Source: Halopolyspora algeriensis (GTDB lineage Bacteria; Actinomycetota; Actinomycetes; Mycobacteriales; Pseudonocardiaceae). From it: DNA of 64,000 nt. Within the stretch, counting starts at the first letter, position 1; every line of letters begins with the position of its first letter. Made by a program: the position numbers and the translations under genes. The DNA is taken from positions 180,051 to 244,050 of the forward strand of contig NZ_QPJC01000007.1 of assembly GCF_003337235.1 (NCBI RefSeq), read 5' to 3'. The notes beneath the pieces are model-generated. The model was not told the origin of the DNA. It did not search any database and saw nothing but the letters and a program-made list of their open reading frames with translations. This document shows, piece after piece, positions 46,184-55,317 of this stretch.

Positions 46184-47740
46184 TCACAAGTCCAGATCCA
46201 GGAGCTCCTGAGTCCCGTTGCCGACAGGCGGGGGCAACGGTCGATCAGAGGCGATCTCCGGGGAGGGCGCGGCGGGCGCGGTGCCTTCGGACTCCGCATC
46301 GGCCTCGGCAGGCTCGGCGGGCTGTGCTTGCGCGGATCGGGTCTTGGCCGCGCGAGGCTTGCGGGTGCGCTTGGCCTTCGGCACGCTCGCCCGCTCGGCG
46401 CGGATGCGCTCCAGCAGCACCGAAGCCGGTTCATCGCTCGGCTCCTGCTCCACCAACCGCCCCGCGAACGCCTCCCGCAACAGCGAGCGGCGCAGCTGCT
46501 CGGCGCGGATGCGGGCCTGCTCAATCAACCGTTCGGCCTCATCGAACATCGTCAGGTAGCTCTCCGCTGTCCTGACGAGTTCTTGTTGTTGCTCAGGAGG
46601 CGGAACAGGCACTGGCAACAGCTTCACTTTGGACAAACTGACGGATGCCAGGTTCACACTCTGCTTACCGTTGGCAAAAAACCAGTTCTTCCCGAATCCA
46701 TTGGCATGCCAAGACAGCAACTTCGGGTGCAGAATACCGTCGTGTATCCGCGCACGGAACACGTGGTTCTGATGGATACACTGTGCAAGCTGACCTTCCC
46801 AGACCCATCCACGGCCGAGCTTGTCACGATCGCCACCCTCATTGAGCAGGACATCACCCGGTCGAAGGGTGAGCTTCTCGATCTTCTCCGGATCCGCGCG
46901 TATCGACGCTACATCGTTCAGATTCAGCGATCCTCGCTGAACATTCGCAACCCGAAGGTACGGCACTTCCGGAAGCGCAGGGTCCGACTGCTTCTTGCCG
47001 TCCTTCGTGATTCCCCCGACGACATCGGCGACCTCACCCAGACGGCGCCATGTCCAATCGAACGGAACCTTGGGAAGCGTGCCATCCACTACCCCGGCAG
47101 GTTCAGGCGGGGAAGCACACTCATCAGTTTGCCCCAGCAGGGAGCCGTCCGCTGCTGCAGCGAGCACCCGATCCCGGAAGCGGTCCATCTTGCTCGCCAC
47201 AGCGTCCACGCCTGCAACTCCCGCATCCAGGCGCGAGAGGTGGTCTTCGAGGGCGGAGACGATGCGGCGCTGCTCGGCCAGTGGAGCCAACAGCACCGAA
47301 GTCCGCAGTAGAATTTTGGTAGATACGCTGGCCTGATTCACATGGTTCGACATGACCGACTTGAAATATCCAGTACGCCAAAGAAAGTGCAACTGGCAAG
47401 CCAGAAAATTGGAAAACACACCTTCGACGGGCCTGATGCGAGTCATATGATTGGAAAAACCAACAGGATCAGGGTCATTGAAAAGTGCTGTTTTGCCAAC
47501 CAACTCTGGACTGTTCGTGTTATTGAACAACACATCGCCACTCATAACCCTACGCTCACTGGAATCGCGAACATATCGCGCATCCGATACATCGATCGCG
47601 CCATTGCGCGTAATATTCATAGGGCGAAGATGCAGGACACCATCGCCGGAACGGTTGTGTTTTCCGCTCGCGAAACCAGGTTGTGCCTCGCACAACTCCC
47701 CCAGTGTCGCCCATTCCCAGCCGTCGGGTAGGTCGCTCAC
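46184..47740 (-). CDS. hsdS: Type I restriction specificity subunit HsdS
   Basis: 518 residues. Two target-recognition domains (first starting WEWATLGELCEAQPGFASGK; second FDWTWRRLGEVADVVGGI), each followed by a conserved helical spacer (LAPLAEQRRIVSALEDHLSR; PVPPPEQQQELVRTAESYL). A Pro/Ala/Glu-rich tail follows. The GTG at 47740 overlaps the hsdR stop by 4 bp (GTGA). Parts of both recognition domains are AT-rich against the rest of the gene, which suggests domain exchange. Confidence 0.93.
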   Translation of the reverse strand: MSDLPDGWEWATLGELCEAQPGFASGKHNRSGDGVLHLRPMNITRNGAIDVSDARYVRDSSERRVMSGDVLFNNTNSPELVGKTALFNDPDPVGFSNHMTRIRPVEGVFSNFLACQLHFLWRTGYFKSVMSNHVNQASVSTKILLRTSVLLAPLAEQRRIVSALEDHLSRLDAGVAGVDAVASKMDRFRDRVLAAAADGSLLGQTDECASPPEPAGVVDGTLPKVPFDWTWRRLGEVADVVGGITKDGKKQSDPALPEVPYLRVANVQRGSLNLNDVASIRADPEKIEKLTLRPGDVLLNEGGDRDKLGRGWVWEGQLAQCIHQNHVFRARIHDGILHPKLLSWHANGFGKNWFFANGKQSVNLASVSLSKVKLLPVPVPPPEQQQELVRTAESYLTMFDEAERLIEQARIRAEQLRRSLLREAFAGRLVEQEPSDEPASVLLERIRAERASVPKAKRTRKPRAAKTRSAQAQPAEPAEADAESEGTAPAAPSPEIASDRPLPPPVGNGTQELLDLDL

Positions 47741-50700
47741 GCGCTCAGCTCCTGGTTCAACTCGTCGAGAAGGGCCCGGGCCCGGTCGGCGCCGAAGGCG
47801 GCGGCGAAGCCGTGCGCACCGCCGCGCTCGGTGAAGGGTACGTGCTCGAAGTCCTCGGCCCGGATGGTGGCGTCCTTGCCGATGGTGTGGACGACGTTGT
47901 CCAACCACCACCGCTGATCGGTGCTGAACACCGCACCCGCCTGCTCCTGCCGGGCCAGCCAGCCCGCATAGCGCTCCTGCACGATCTCGCGATACGGCCG
48001 CACCTTCTCGTCCAACCCGAGTTCCCAGCGCAACACCCCCACCAGGTCGGCGACCCCGGCCGTGGCCGACGGGCGCCCGGTGGCCTCGCCGAGCTCGGCG
48101 TAGGCGTCGAGCAACCGCTCCGGCGTCCACTGGTACGGCGGGCGCTCGATGCGTTTGGCCAGATCCTGCAACTTGGCGAACACCTCGTGCGGGTCGCGCC
48201 GCTCCCGGAAAGCGACGTCGAACGCCGCGATCTCGCCGGAATGCGTGCGCAGATAGTCGCGGAAGGACTCCACGAGCTGCCGGGCACGCTGCTCGGCGGT
48301 CAACCCCTCGCTGACGGTGACCTCGTCCTCGCTGACCTCGTCGATCACCAGCTCGTGGGCCCTGCGCACCTGCAGGATGCGGTTGCGCAGCTCCGGATTC
48401 TCCGCCAACGGCCGCACGGCCTCGACCAGCGCCTCCTGCAACGCCTGCTCCCCGGCGGCCTCGTCACCCCCGGACTCCTCGACGGCCCGGTGGTACAGCT
48501 CGGCGCGCCGCTCCGGACCGGCCACCTCGAGCATCCCCTTGGTGATCTCCTCCAGCGGCCTGCCCGCCAACTCCGCGAGCTCGTGGCGCTCGCCGTCGTC
48601 GAGCTTGCCGTTCAACGTCGTCAACCGACCGGCCAGAGTGGACGCCTCGTCGGCATCCAGCGTCAGCGAACCCGCCTTGCCCAGCAGCTTGTCCAAGCCG
48701 ATCTGGCGCTCGGTGAACCGCTCCAGCGGACGCGTCTCCGGACGCGGGGAGTCGGTGACCCCGACCGCGTCGACGAGCACGAAATGCGCCTTGGTCGTCA
48801 CATCCGGCGTGACCCGCCGCAGCTCGGCCGCATCCACCGTCCGGGCCCCGCGCCCCTTCATCTGCTCGAACAGCGACCAGGTCTGCGGCTCGCGCAGGAA
48901 GACCACACACTCCAGCACCCGCACATCGGTGCCGGTGGCGATCATGTCCACGGTCACCGCGATGCGCAGTTCCGCCGAATTGCGGAACTCCTGCAGCCGG
49001 TCCTTCGGCTTGCGCGCCTTCGAGGTGATCTTGCGGCAGAACGCGTCGCCCTCGCCGAAGACCTCGCGCACCTCGGCCACGACCTCCTCGGCGTGGTCGT
49101 CGCTCTTGGCGAAGATCAGCGTCTTGGGCACGTACCGCCGCCCGCGCGCGTGCTCGCCCCGGCCGACCGGCGGGAAGATGTGCGTGAACAGCTTGTCGTG
49201 GAACTCCCCGATCACCGTGCGCAGCCGGTCCCTGGCGATGACGCTGCGGCCCTCCTGCCTGCCGGAGTAGACGTAGTCGTCGTCGAGGTCCTCCAGGCGC
49301 TGGCGGCGCGTCTTGGTGTCGCGCACCGGCACCACCGTGCCCCCCTCGATGCGCCCACCCTGCTCACCGATGCGCGTACCGATCCGATACACCTCGAACG
49401 GCACGTTCACCCTGTCGGCCACCGACTCCTCGTAGGTGTAGCGGCTGACCAGGTTGCTCGCGAAGAACCCGTAGGTCACCGGGATCGGCGTGGCCGTCAA
49501 CCCGATCAGGGTGGCGTCGAAGTACTCCAGCACCGCGCGCCACTTGCCGTAGATCGAGCGGTGGCACTCGTCGATCACGATCACATCGAACGTCTCCGGC
49601 GGCAGGTGCGGGTTGTAGCCGACCTCGACAGGACCCTCCGGCAGATCCACCGGCTCGTCCTCGTCGGTGTCGTCGCCGGCGTCGGGCACCTGCCGCCCGG
49701 TCAGCGCCAGCCACAGCCGCTGAATCGTGGACACCACCACATCGCTGGAATCGAGCACGGTGTTCCCGGACATGCGGCCGATGCCGTGCAGCTCCCCGAA
49801 CTTCGTGCCGGTGTCGGGCGTGGTGAAGTTGTCGAACTCGGCCACCGCCTGGTCACCGAGGTTGTTGCGATCGACCAGGAACAGGATCCGCCGCGCCCCG
49901 GCGTGCTTGAGCAGCCGGTAGCTCGCGCTCGCGGCCATGAAGGTCTTGCCCGCGCCGGTGGCCATCTGGATCAGGGCACGCTCGTCACCCCGCGCCAGCG
50001 AAGCCTCCAGCCCGGTGATCGCGTCGTACTGGGCCTGCCGCAGCGGAGCCCGATCCAGCGGCACCTCCGGCAGTGCCGCCAACCGGGCACGCAGGGTCGG
50101 GTGCTGCGGATCCTCCTCGGCCCGGCGCATCCAGCCTGCGATCGTGCCCGGCCGGTGCACCGCGAACACGCGGCGGGTGCGCGGCTTCGGGTCGAGCCCG
50201 TTGCGGAACCGCACCTCGTTGCCGTCGGTGACGTACTGGAACACCAGCTCGCCACGCCAGGACGCCATCCGCTGCCGCCCGGTCAGGCCCGTGGCATAGC
50301 CGGAAGCCTGCTGCTGGGCGGCCGACAGGTCCTCGCCCTCGCGCTTGGCCTCGATCACCCCGACCAGCTTGCGGTCCACGTACAGCAGGTAGTCCGCGTA
50401 GCCCGCCCGCGTGCGGACCTCGCGCACCGCCACCCCCTGGGCGGCGAACAGGTTCTGCTCGTTGACGTCCTGCACCGCCCACCCGGCCAGGCGCAGCGCC
50501 TCGTCGAGCCGCTCGCGCACCTGGGCCTCGGTCAGCGGCGGACGACCCGCCTGCCGCGCCCGCTCGATGAAGGCGTGCCGCTGGCCGGCCGTGACCTTCT
50601 CCGGACCGGCGTCCTCGCGTTCGGCCCGGAGGCGTTCGAGCACGTCGGAAAGCTGATCGGCGATCTCGCGCCACCGCTGCTGCTCCGCGCTGACGCGGGC

Positions 50701-51345
50701 GAGCTGCTGCTCGACCTCTCGGCGGACCCGCTGCTCGCGCTCCAACGAGTCGTGCGCGCCGGCGAGTTCGGTGCGGGTTTCGATCAGCGTGGCGCGGTGG
50801 GCCTCCAGATCGGCGTGCAGCCGGTCGAGCTCGTGGCGTTCGGCCTGCGAGGACGGCTCCGGCTCCTGCTGCGGTGTCGGCGGCACGAAGCTGCGCAGAT
50901 GACGCTCCCCCGTCAACAGCCGGTACAGCCAGTAGCCGAGGGAGAAGCAGTGGTGCACCACTTGCAGCGCCTGGCGGCGGTCGGCGTAGTACTCGTGAAC
51001 CGCCTCGTTGCCCGCCTTGCGGATCGCGTGGAACGCGTCGGCCACCTGGCCGATCACGATGCCGGCATCCGCCAGGGCCCGCAGCCGGTCGAGCTGACGA
51101 TCACCGATCACCTCGGTGCGGGACTTGCGCACCAGCCACTTGGCCAGCGCCTCACCGAACTGGCGCGCCTTGAACAGCGCCGAGGACGGGTCGGTGAACA
51201 CGTAGGACTCGGCGCTGGCCCCCAGCGACGCCAGCAGCAGGTCGTGCTCGGCCAGCAGACCGAAATTCGGCGAGTTGCGGGCGAGTTCGGCCACGCGCGG
51301 ATCGACCGGTGCCGACGTCCCCTCCGCTGGAGTTGCCTGCGCCAT
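47737..51345 (-). CDS. hsdR: Type I restriction endonuclease subunit HsdR
   Basis: 1202 residues. Order: DUF4145-like N-terminus (AIRKAGNEAVHEYYADRRQA), coiled coil, PD-(D/E)xK nuclease (LLYVDRKLVGVIEAKREGED), helicase motif I ATGAGKTFMA, DEAD-type box VIVIDECHRSIYGKW, the second RecA domain (KTLIFAKSDDHAEEV, VTVDMIATGTDVRVLECVVF) and an EcoEI-type C-terminus. Complete and without frameshifts. ATG 51345 has GGGGAAGGG upstream. Translation of hsdS is coupled to it. Confidence 0.95.
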   Translation of the reverse strand: MAQATPAEGTSAPVDPRVAELARNSPNFGLLAEHDLLLASLGASAESYVFTDPSSALFKARQFGEALAKWLVRKSRTEVIGDRQLDRLRALADAGIVIGQVADAFHAIRKAGNEAVHEYYADRRQALQVVHHCFSLGYWLYRLLTGERHLRSFVPPTPQQEPEPSSQAERHELDRLHADLEAHRATLIETRTELAGAHDSLEREQRVRREVEQQLARVSAEQQRWREIADQLSDVLERLRAEREDAGPEKVTAGQRHAFIERARQAGRPPLTEAQVRERLDEALRLAGWAVQDVNEQNLFAAQGVAVREVRTRAGYADYLLYVDRKLVGVIEAKREGEDLSAAQQQASGYATGLTGRQRMASWRGELVFQYVTDGNEVRFRNGLDPKPRTRRVFAVHRPGTIAGWMRRAEEDPQHPTLRARLAALPEVPLDRAPLRQAQYDAITGLEASLARGDERALIQMATGAGKTFMAASASYRLLKHAGARRILFLVDRNNLGDQAVAEFDNFTTPDTGTKFGELHGIGRMSGNTVLDSSDVVVSTIQRLWLALTGRQVPDAGDDTDEDEPVDLPEGPVEVGYNPHLPPETFDVIVIDECHRSIYGKWRAVLEYFDATLIGLTATPIPVTYGFFASNLVSRYTYEESVADRVNVPFEVYRIGTRIGEQGGRIEGGTVVPVRDTKTRRQRLEDLDDDYVYSGRQEGRSVIARDRLRTVIGEFHDKLFTHIFPPVGRGEHARGRRYVPKTLIFAKSDDHAEEVVAEVREVFGEGDAFCRKITSKARKPKDRLQEFRNSAELRIAVTVDMIATGTDVRVLECVVFLREPQTWSLFEQMKGRGARTVDAAELRRVTPDVTTKAHFVLVDAVGVTDSPRPETRPLERFTERQIGLDKLLGKAGSLTLDADEASTLAGRLTTLNGKLDDGERHELAELAGRPLEEITKGMLEVAGPERRAELYHRAVEESGGDEAAGEQALQEALVEAVRPLAENPELRNRILQVRRAHELVIDEVSEDEVTVSEGLTAEQRARQLVESFRDYLRTHSGEIAAFDVAFRERRDPHEVFAKLQDLAKRIERPPYQWTPERLLDAYAELGEATGRPSATAGVADLVGVLRWELGLDEKVRPYREIVQERYAGWLARQEQAGAVFSTDQRWWLDNVVHTIGKDATIRAEDFEHVPFTERGGAHGFAAAFGADRARALLDELNQELSA

Positions 51346-51560
51346 CGAACCCTTCCCCGGTCGTGATCGGCAAAGCCTTCCAACGTAGCAAGGCCGTCAC
51401 GGAAAGTACAGGCAAGCAGGGACCGCGGAACCGGCTGTCACCGATCCGAGATGCGATCGAGCACCGAGGGCAACCGGCTCCCGAAGACACTCGGCGGATA
51501 CTGGTGGAGCACGATGCTCAGGACGCCGACACGCGCGTCTTTCTCCAGAAAGGACATCCG

Positions 51561-51872
51561 TTGACCGCCCCCACACCGCCTCCGAACGGACAAGCCGCTC
51601 AGCCGCGCAACGGGCTCGGCATCGCCGGTTTCGTCCTCGGGCTCCTCGCCGCTCTGCTCGTGCTACTTCCGTCCGTCGGGGTGATCGTCAGCGGGGTGAC
51701 CATCGGCGTACCGCTGTCGATCCTCGGAGTCCTCTTCGGCATCCTCGGCATCCTGCGCGCCCGCAAAGGGTTGGCCACCAACAAGGGGCTGGCGATCGCG
51801 GGCACCACGCTGGCCGCCATCGGACTGGTGACCTGCATCGTCTGGATCGGTGCCTTCAGCATCGCCGTGTAG
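51561..51872 (+). CDS. DUF4190 membrane protein (short paralogue)
   Basis: 103 residues with two membrane segments (GFVLGLLAALLVLLPSVG, GVPLSILGVLFGILGILRA) separated from a third (LAIAGTTLAAIGLVTCIVWI) by RKGLATNKG. The start is TTG 51561, with AAAGGA upstream; the paralogue at 52281 has ATG at the same place. DUF4190 proteins of this type are of unknown function. Confidence 0.8.
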   Translation: MTAPTPPPNGQAAQPRNGLGIAGFVLGLLAALLVLLPSVGVIVSGVTIGVPLSILGVLFGILGILRARKGLATNKGLAIAGTTLAAIGLVTCIVWIGAFSIAV

Positions 51873-52280
51873 GCCGACACCCGGAACGGGCCGGTTCGGT
51901 CACGCGGAAATCGACCGGTGCCCACACCCGCGAACATCTCCGTCATCGAATCCTTGCCCACTCGTGATCAGTACAGCGCCGTACCGTGTCGCTCCCGTGA
52001 CAAACCGGAGGAACACTGTTTCGGTGATGTCAGCAGCAACTTCCAGGCCATCTCGGCGGCACCTGCCGCAGCGACGGGTCCGGTGCAGCGGGAGCGTCCC
52101 CACATAGCTGTCGACAGTATGCCGACTCGGCCCCGCGTTCGATGCGCGATCCCGAAGCAGTCGAAAAACGGGGCCGATCACGAGCCGTCCTCGCGCGGCA
52201 CACGAATACGACCTGTCGCGTCACGCCGGCACGAACGGCCGTGACGCCCATGAACGCGTCTCCACAACGAAGGGCACTCG
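51873..52280. other. Spacer between the two DUF4190 genes
   Basis: About 400 bp. Apart from the likely promoter and ribosome-binding site of the second gene (AACGAAGGGC before ATG 52281), nothing recognised. Confidence 0.4.
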
Positions 52281-53039
52281 ATGACCGCCCCCACACCCCC
52301 GCCGCCCGGGCAAGCCGTCCAGCCGCGCAACGGCCTCGGCACCACCGGCTTCGTTCTGGGCCTGCTTGCCACCCTCTTCTCGCTGATTCCCATCATCGGG
52401 GTGATCGCCTGGCCGCTGGCGATCCTCGGGCTCATCTTCGGCATCCTCGGCATTCTGCGTGCCCGCAAGGGCGCGGCCACCAACAAGGGGCTGGCGATCG
52501 CGGGTACCGTGCTGGCCGCCATCGGTCTGGTGATCTGCATCATCTGGACCGCCCTCGCCGGTGCCGCCGTCGAAGGCGCCAACCGCGAGCTGAACCGCAT
52601 CGAGAAGGAACTGGAGCAGGCAGCCCCGCCCGTCCAGGACGGCGAGCAGGCGAGCGAGCCGACGAAGCTCGCCTTCGGCAAAGCACACGTCTGGCCCGGC
52701 GGTGAGGGAGTCGTGGTCTCCGCTCCCACCAAGTACACGGAGAACAACCCGCTCATCCTCAACAACGACGAGCGCGGCGTCGCCGTGGACATCACGATCA
52801 CCAACAAAACCGGCGACGAGATCAACCCCGCGAGTTGGGACATCACCGCCACCCACGGTGACAGGCCCGCCGAGATGCTCATGACCGAAGACGCGTTCGC
52901 CAACGCGCAGGTCCCCTCGGGTGGCGAACTGACCATCACCCGAGCCTTCAAGGTCGGCCCCGAACCCGCCGAACTGCAGATCTCGGTCGCTCCCAACATG
53001 TTCGCCGAAAGCACCGTCTACTACCACGGCGAGTTCTGA
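52281..53039 (+). CDS. DUF4190-DUF4352 membrane-anchored extracellular protein
   Basis: 252 residues. The first 95 repeat the short paralogue (TGFVLGLLATLFSLIPIIGV, LAIAGTVLAAIGLVICIIWT). A coiled linker and a DUF4352-type immunoglobulin-like domain follow (GVAVDITITNKTGDEINPAS, ELTITRAFKVGPEPAELQIS), expected outside the membrane. Related DUF4352 proteins bind ligands or other surface proteins. Confidence 0.83.
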   Translation: MTAPTPPPPGQAVQPRNGLGTTGFVLGLLATLFSLIPIIGVIAWPLAILGLIFGILGILRARKGAATNKGLAIAGTVLAAIGLVICIIWTALAGAAVEGANRELNRIEKELEQAAPPVQDGEQASEPTKLAFGKAHVWPGGEGVVVSAPTKYTENNPLILNNDERGVAVDITITNKTGDEINPASWDITATHGDRPAEMLMTEDAFANAQVPSGGELTITRAFKVGPEPAELQISVAPNMFAESTVYYHGEF

Positions 53040-53072
53040 GTGTGGTGAGTCCCGGCTGTGGACGTGCGTGAG

Positions 53073-53106
53073 AATGTGCCGGCCTCCCGAGGGAGACCGG
53101 CACATT
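53073..53106. terminator. Terminator of secreted-protein gene 1
   Basis: A 16-bp stem with one mismatch (AATGTGCCGGCCTCCC) and a 2-nt loop, located after the stop of the gene at 53137 on the minus strand. It shares the TGCCGGCCTCCC core with three more hairpins. Confidence 0.8.
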
Positions 53107-53136
53107 CTGCTGTGACCCGAAGGCGAAGCGACGACC

Positions 53137-53445
53137 TCAGTAGTGCCCGTGGCCGCCCTTGTGATCCTTGTGGCCGTGGCGGTCCTTGTGGCCGTGGTGG
53201 CCCTTGTCGCCGCCCTCGACGATGGGGGCGTTGACGCACTTGTTGTACTGCGGCGAGTGGATCGGAGCCACGATGCCCACGACGGCCACGTTGTTCCCGC
53301 ACGCCTGGATCGGCGCCACGCTGGCGTTGTTGTCGTTGAGAATGTTGATGCCGTCGTTACCGCCACCGGCGTAGGCGGGCGCACCCATGGCCATCAGTCC
53401 GGCAGTGGCGGCCGCAGCTCCGATGAGTCGAAGGGAAGTACGCAC
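53137..53445 (-). CDS. Small secreted protein with His-rich tail
   Basis: 102 residues. Signal peptide (SLRLIGAAAATAGLMAMG) ending APAYA. The mature part has a chaplin-like core with two Cys (VAPIQACGNNVAVVGIV, QYNKCVNAP) and a tail of repeated Gly-His-Lys units that could bind metals. Not identified as a true chaplin: there is no sorting signal and the spacing differs. First of four linked genes for small secreted proteins. Confidence 0.7.
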   Translation of the reverse strand: MRTSLRLIGAAAATAGLMAMGAPAYAGGGNDGINILNDNNASVAPIQACGNNVAVVGIVAPIHSPQYNKCVNAPIVEGGDKGHHGHKDRHGHKDHKGGHGHY

Positions 53446-53750
53446 CGGACACCCCTATCTCGTGTGTGCATTCGGTTTCGCCGATCGATTGAGAAGGCGG
53501 CCTCGAATTCACCTGATTCCCCATCGACCGGCCTCCCCACGATGGCAGCCGACCCCACTCCTGGCTCGCTCACTCATACCAAAGAGCGAATCACAAGAAT
53601 CACTTCCACATCCGTGCACGCTGCGCTGTCAAAGACAGCGGGAAACCGAACTGCGTCACTCGTCCAGGCGTGAACCCTCGTGGGAACACCGATTCCGGGA
53701 CGAAAATTTTTTCGGGAAATGCATTCGGGGATCCGGGAATTAACGGCAAT
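53446..53750 (-). promoter_or_regulatory. Upstream region of secreted-protein gene 1
   Basis: No ORF. At about 53574-53590 the minus strand has CTCTTTGGTATGA, a variant of a motif found about 130-145 bp before each of the four secreted-protein genes. Confidence 0.5.
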
Positions 53751-53785
53751 GTGCCGGCCTCCCCGCATGAGAGGGAGACCGGCAC
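53751..53785. terminator. Terminator of secreted-protein gene 2
   Basis: Hairpin GTGCCGGCCTCCC with its near-complement (loop about 9 nt), same family as the neighbouring hairpins; lies about 40 bp past the stop at 53824. Confidence 0.8.
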
Positions 53786-53823
53786 ACCTCGTACTACCCG
53801 CAGAGCAACAGGGCAGGCGGCCG

Positions 53824-54237
53824 TCAGCCGTCCTTGCCGTCCTTGCCGTCCTTGCCCTCGGCGTGGGCGTATTCGTGCTTGCTGGTCTTGCCGTGGTGGC
53901 CCTTGCCCTTACCGTGCTTGTTCTTGCCACCCTCTTCGTTCTCGTTCTCCGCGGTGGCCTTCGCGTCGCCACCGTCACCGCCGTCGCCGCCATTGCCGGC
54001 ACTGCAGGACTGCGTGGTGTCTCCCAGCAGGTTGATCAAGCTGACGCAGGACAGGAGGTTCACCCCGAGGCCGCCTGAGCCACCGGAGCCGCCATCGCCG
54101 CCGGTGGCCTTGCTGGCAGCGGTGAGCTCGTCCAGGTTCAGATCCAGATCTTGGGGGGCGGCGAAGGCCGGCGAGCCCATGCTCATCAGACCGGCAGTGG
54201 CGACGGTGGCCCCGAGCAGGCGAAGAGATTTACGCAC
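53824..54237 (-). CDS. Small secreted Gly/Asp-rich protein with charged tail
   Basis: 137 residues. Signal peptide ending SPAFA, then APQDLDLNLDELTAASKATG, a Gly-rich stretch, two Cys (LLSCVSLINL, TTQSCSAGN), (GGD)n and a long Lys/His/Glu tail ending in KDGKDGKDG. The GTG at 54237 follows GGAGG. Homologous to the two following genes, but with a longer tail. Surface role likely, function unknown. Confidence 0.75.
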   Translation of the reverse strand: MRKSLRLLGATVATAGLMSMGSPAFAAPQDLDLNLDELTAASKATGGDGGSGGSGGLGVNLLSCVSLINLLGDTTQSCSAGNGGDGGDGGDAKATAENENEEGGKNKHGKGKGHHGKTSKHEYAHAEGKDGKDGKDG

Positions 54238-54369
54238 TTGAATTATCCTCCGACTATGCAACCGAAATTTTCTCATCCGAAATGACACGGCCGAAATCCA
54301 CTGGATCCGATCTCCGTGGCGCCGACCGGCGGATTCACCATGGCATTCCACCTGCGAGTCTGCTCGTTG

Positions 54370-54385
54370 TGTCACACCAAAGAGA
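54370..54385 (-). promoter_or_regulatory. Conserved upstream motif, gene 2
   Basis: CTCTTTGGTGTGA on the minus strand, 133-148 bp before the GTG at 54237. The same motif precedes genes 3 (near 55067-55080) and 4 (CTATGGTGTGA near 55767). Confidence 0.55.
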
Positions 54386-54544
54386 GAAAACACTCGCGCC
54401 GAGACCCGTACGCCGACCCAGCGCTACAGCAACGCGGCAGCGAGTACACATTCGTTCGAAAACCCCTTCCGGGGTCCACCACCGGAAGAACGGTACTGCC
54501 CCGAGAAAATACCTCGCCGAACGCTCCCGGGAAATCCCCCGCAT

Positions 54545-54582
54545 GAGATGTGCCGGCCTCCCGCAAGAGGCCGGCACATCTC
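54545..54582. terminator. Terminator of secreted-protein gene 3
   Basis: A perfect 16-bp stem, GAGATGTGCCGGCCTC with complement at 54567-54582 and a 6-nt loop. Confidence 0.85.
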
Positions 54583-54627
54583 GTTCTTCCCGCGGAGGGA
54601 AACCCGCCAGGAGTGCTGTCCGGGATG

Positions 54628-54942
54628 TCAGTTCTCGTTGGAGTTCTCCGCGGTGGCCTTCGCGTTGCCGCCGTCGCCACCGTCGCCGCCATTGCCGGCA
54701 CTGCAGGCCTGCGTCGTGTCACCCAGGAGGTTGACCACACTGAGGCAGGACAGGGCGTTGATGCCGATACCGCCGGAGCCACCGTCACCGCCGGCACCAC
54801 CGGTGGCCTTGCTGGCCGCGGTGAGCTTGTCCAGGTTCAGATCCAGGTCCATGCCCTGAGGGGCGGCGAAAGCCGGCGAACCCACGGCCATCAGGGCGGC
54901 AGTGGCGACACCAGCACCGAAAACACGAAGAGACTTGCGCAT
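54628..54942 (-). CDS. Small secreted Gly-rich protein, tandem copy A
   Basis: 104 residues. Signal peptide (MRKSLRVFGAGVATAALMAV) ending SPAFA; mature APQGMDLDLNLDKLTAASKA, a Gly-rich region, ALSCLSVVNLLGDTTQACSA with two Cys, GGD repeats and a short Asn/Glu tail. ATG 54942 follows GGAG. Nearly identical to copy B 690 bp away, with changes clustered around the first Cys. Confidence 0.78.
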   Translation of the reverse strand: MRKSLRVFGAGVATAALMAVGSPAFAAPQGMDLDLNLDKLTAASKATGGAGGDGGSGGIGINALSCLSVVNLLGDTTQACSAGNGGDGGDGGNAKATAENSNEN

Positions 54943-55066
54943 TGAACACTCCATTCTTGATGAATCCGGATACACCGGCCGACGCAGGACTCCCCACTCA
55001 ACCGGGAGAATCCGTCCTTCCGGCCGACGGACTCACCCTGGCACTTCACCGGAGATCCGGCATGGT

Positions 55067-55080
55067 GCGTCACACCAAAG
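55067..55080 (-). promoter_or_regulatory. Conserved upstream motif, gene 3
   Basis: TCTCTTTGGTGTGAC on the minus strand, about 130 bp before ATG 54942, matching the motif of the other three genes. Confidence 0.55.
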
Positions 55081-55233
55081 AGAAAGGAGCCCCCTCGAAC
55101 GTCGACACGTCATCTCCACCTCGTCTCACCTGTGACACAAAGCGCACAGCCTGCCGGAATGCCTCTTTCTCCGCTTTACCTGTTCATCGGGTGATCTCGA
55201 TCAAAATCCCCGAGAACGAGCAATCTCCGGGTA

Positions 55234-55273
55234 CGAGTCGTGCCGGCCTCCCGCAAGAGGCCGGCACGACTCG
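55234..55273. terminator. Terminator of secreted-protein gene 4
   Basis: A perfect 17-bp stem, CGAGTCGTGCCGGCCTC with complement at 55257-55273 and a 6-nt loop. Confidence 0.85.
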
Positions 55274-55317
55274 TTCTTCCCGCGGAGGGAAACCCGCCAG
55301 GAGTGCTGTCCGGGATG

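Noticed and set aside
47683..51366. 1227-residue plus-strand open frame opposite hsdR
   Set aside because: Antisense shadow; composition is repetitive, without domains, while hsdR is intact.
53137..53445. True chaplin
   Set aside because: The Cys spacing and hydrophobic pattern only partly fit, and there is no LAXTG sorting signal.
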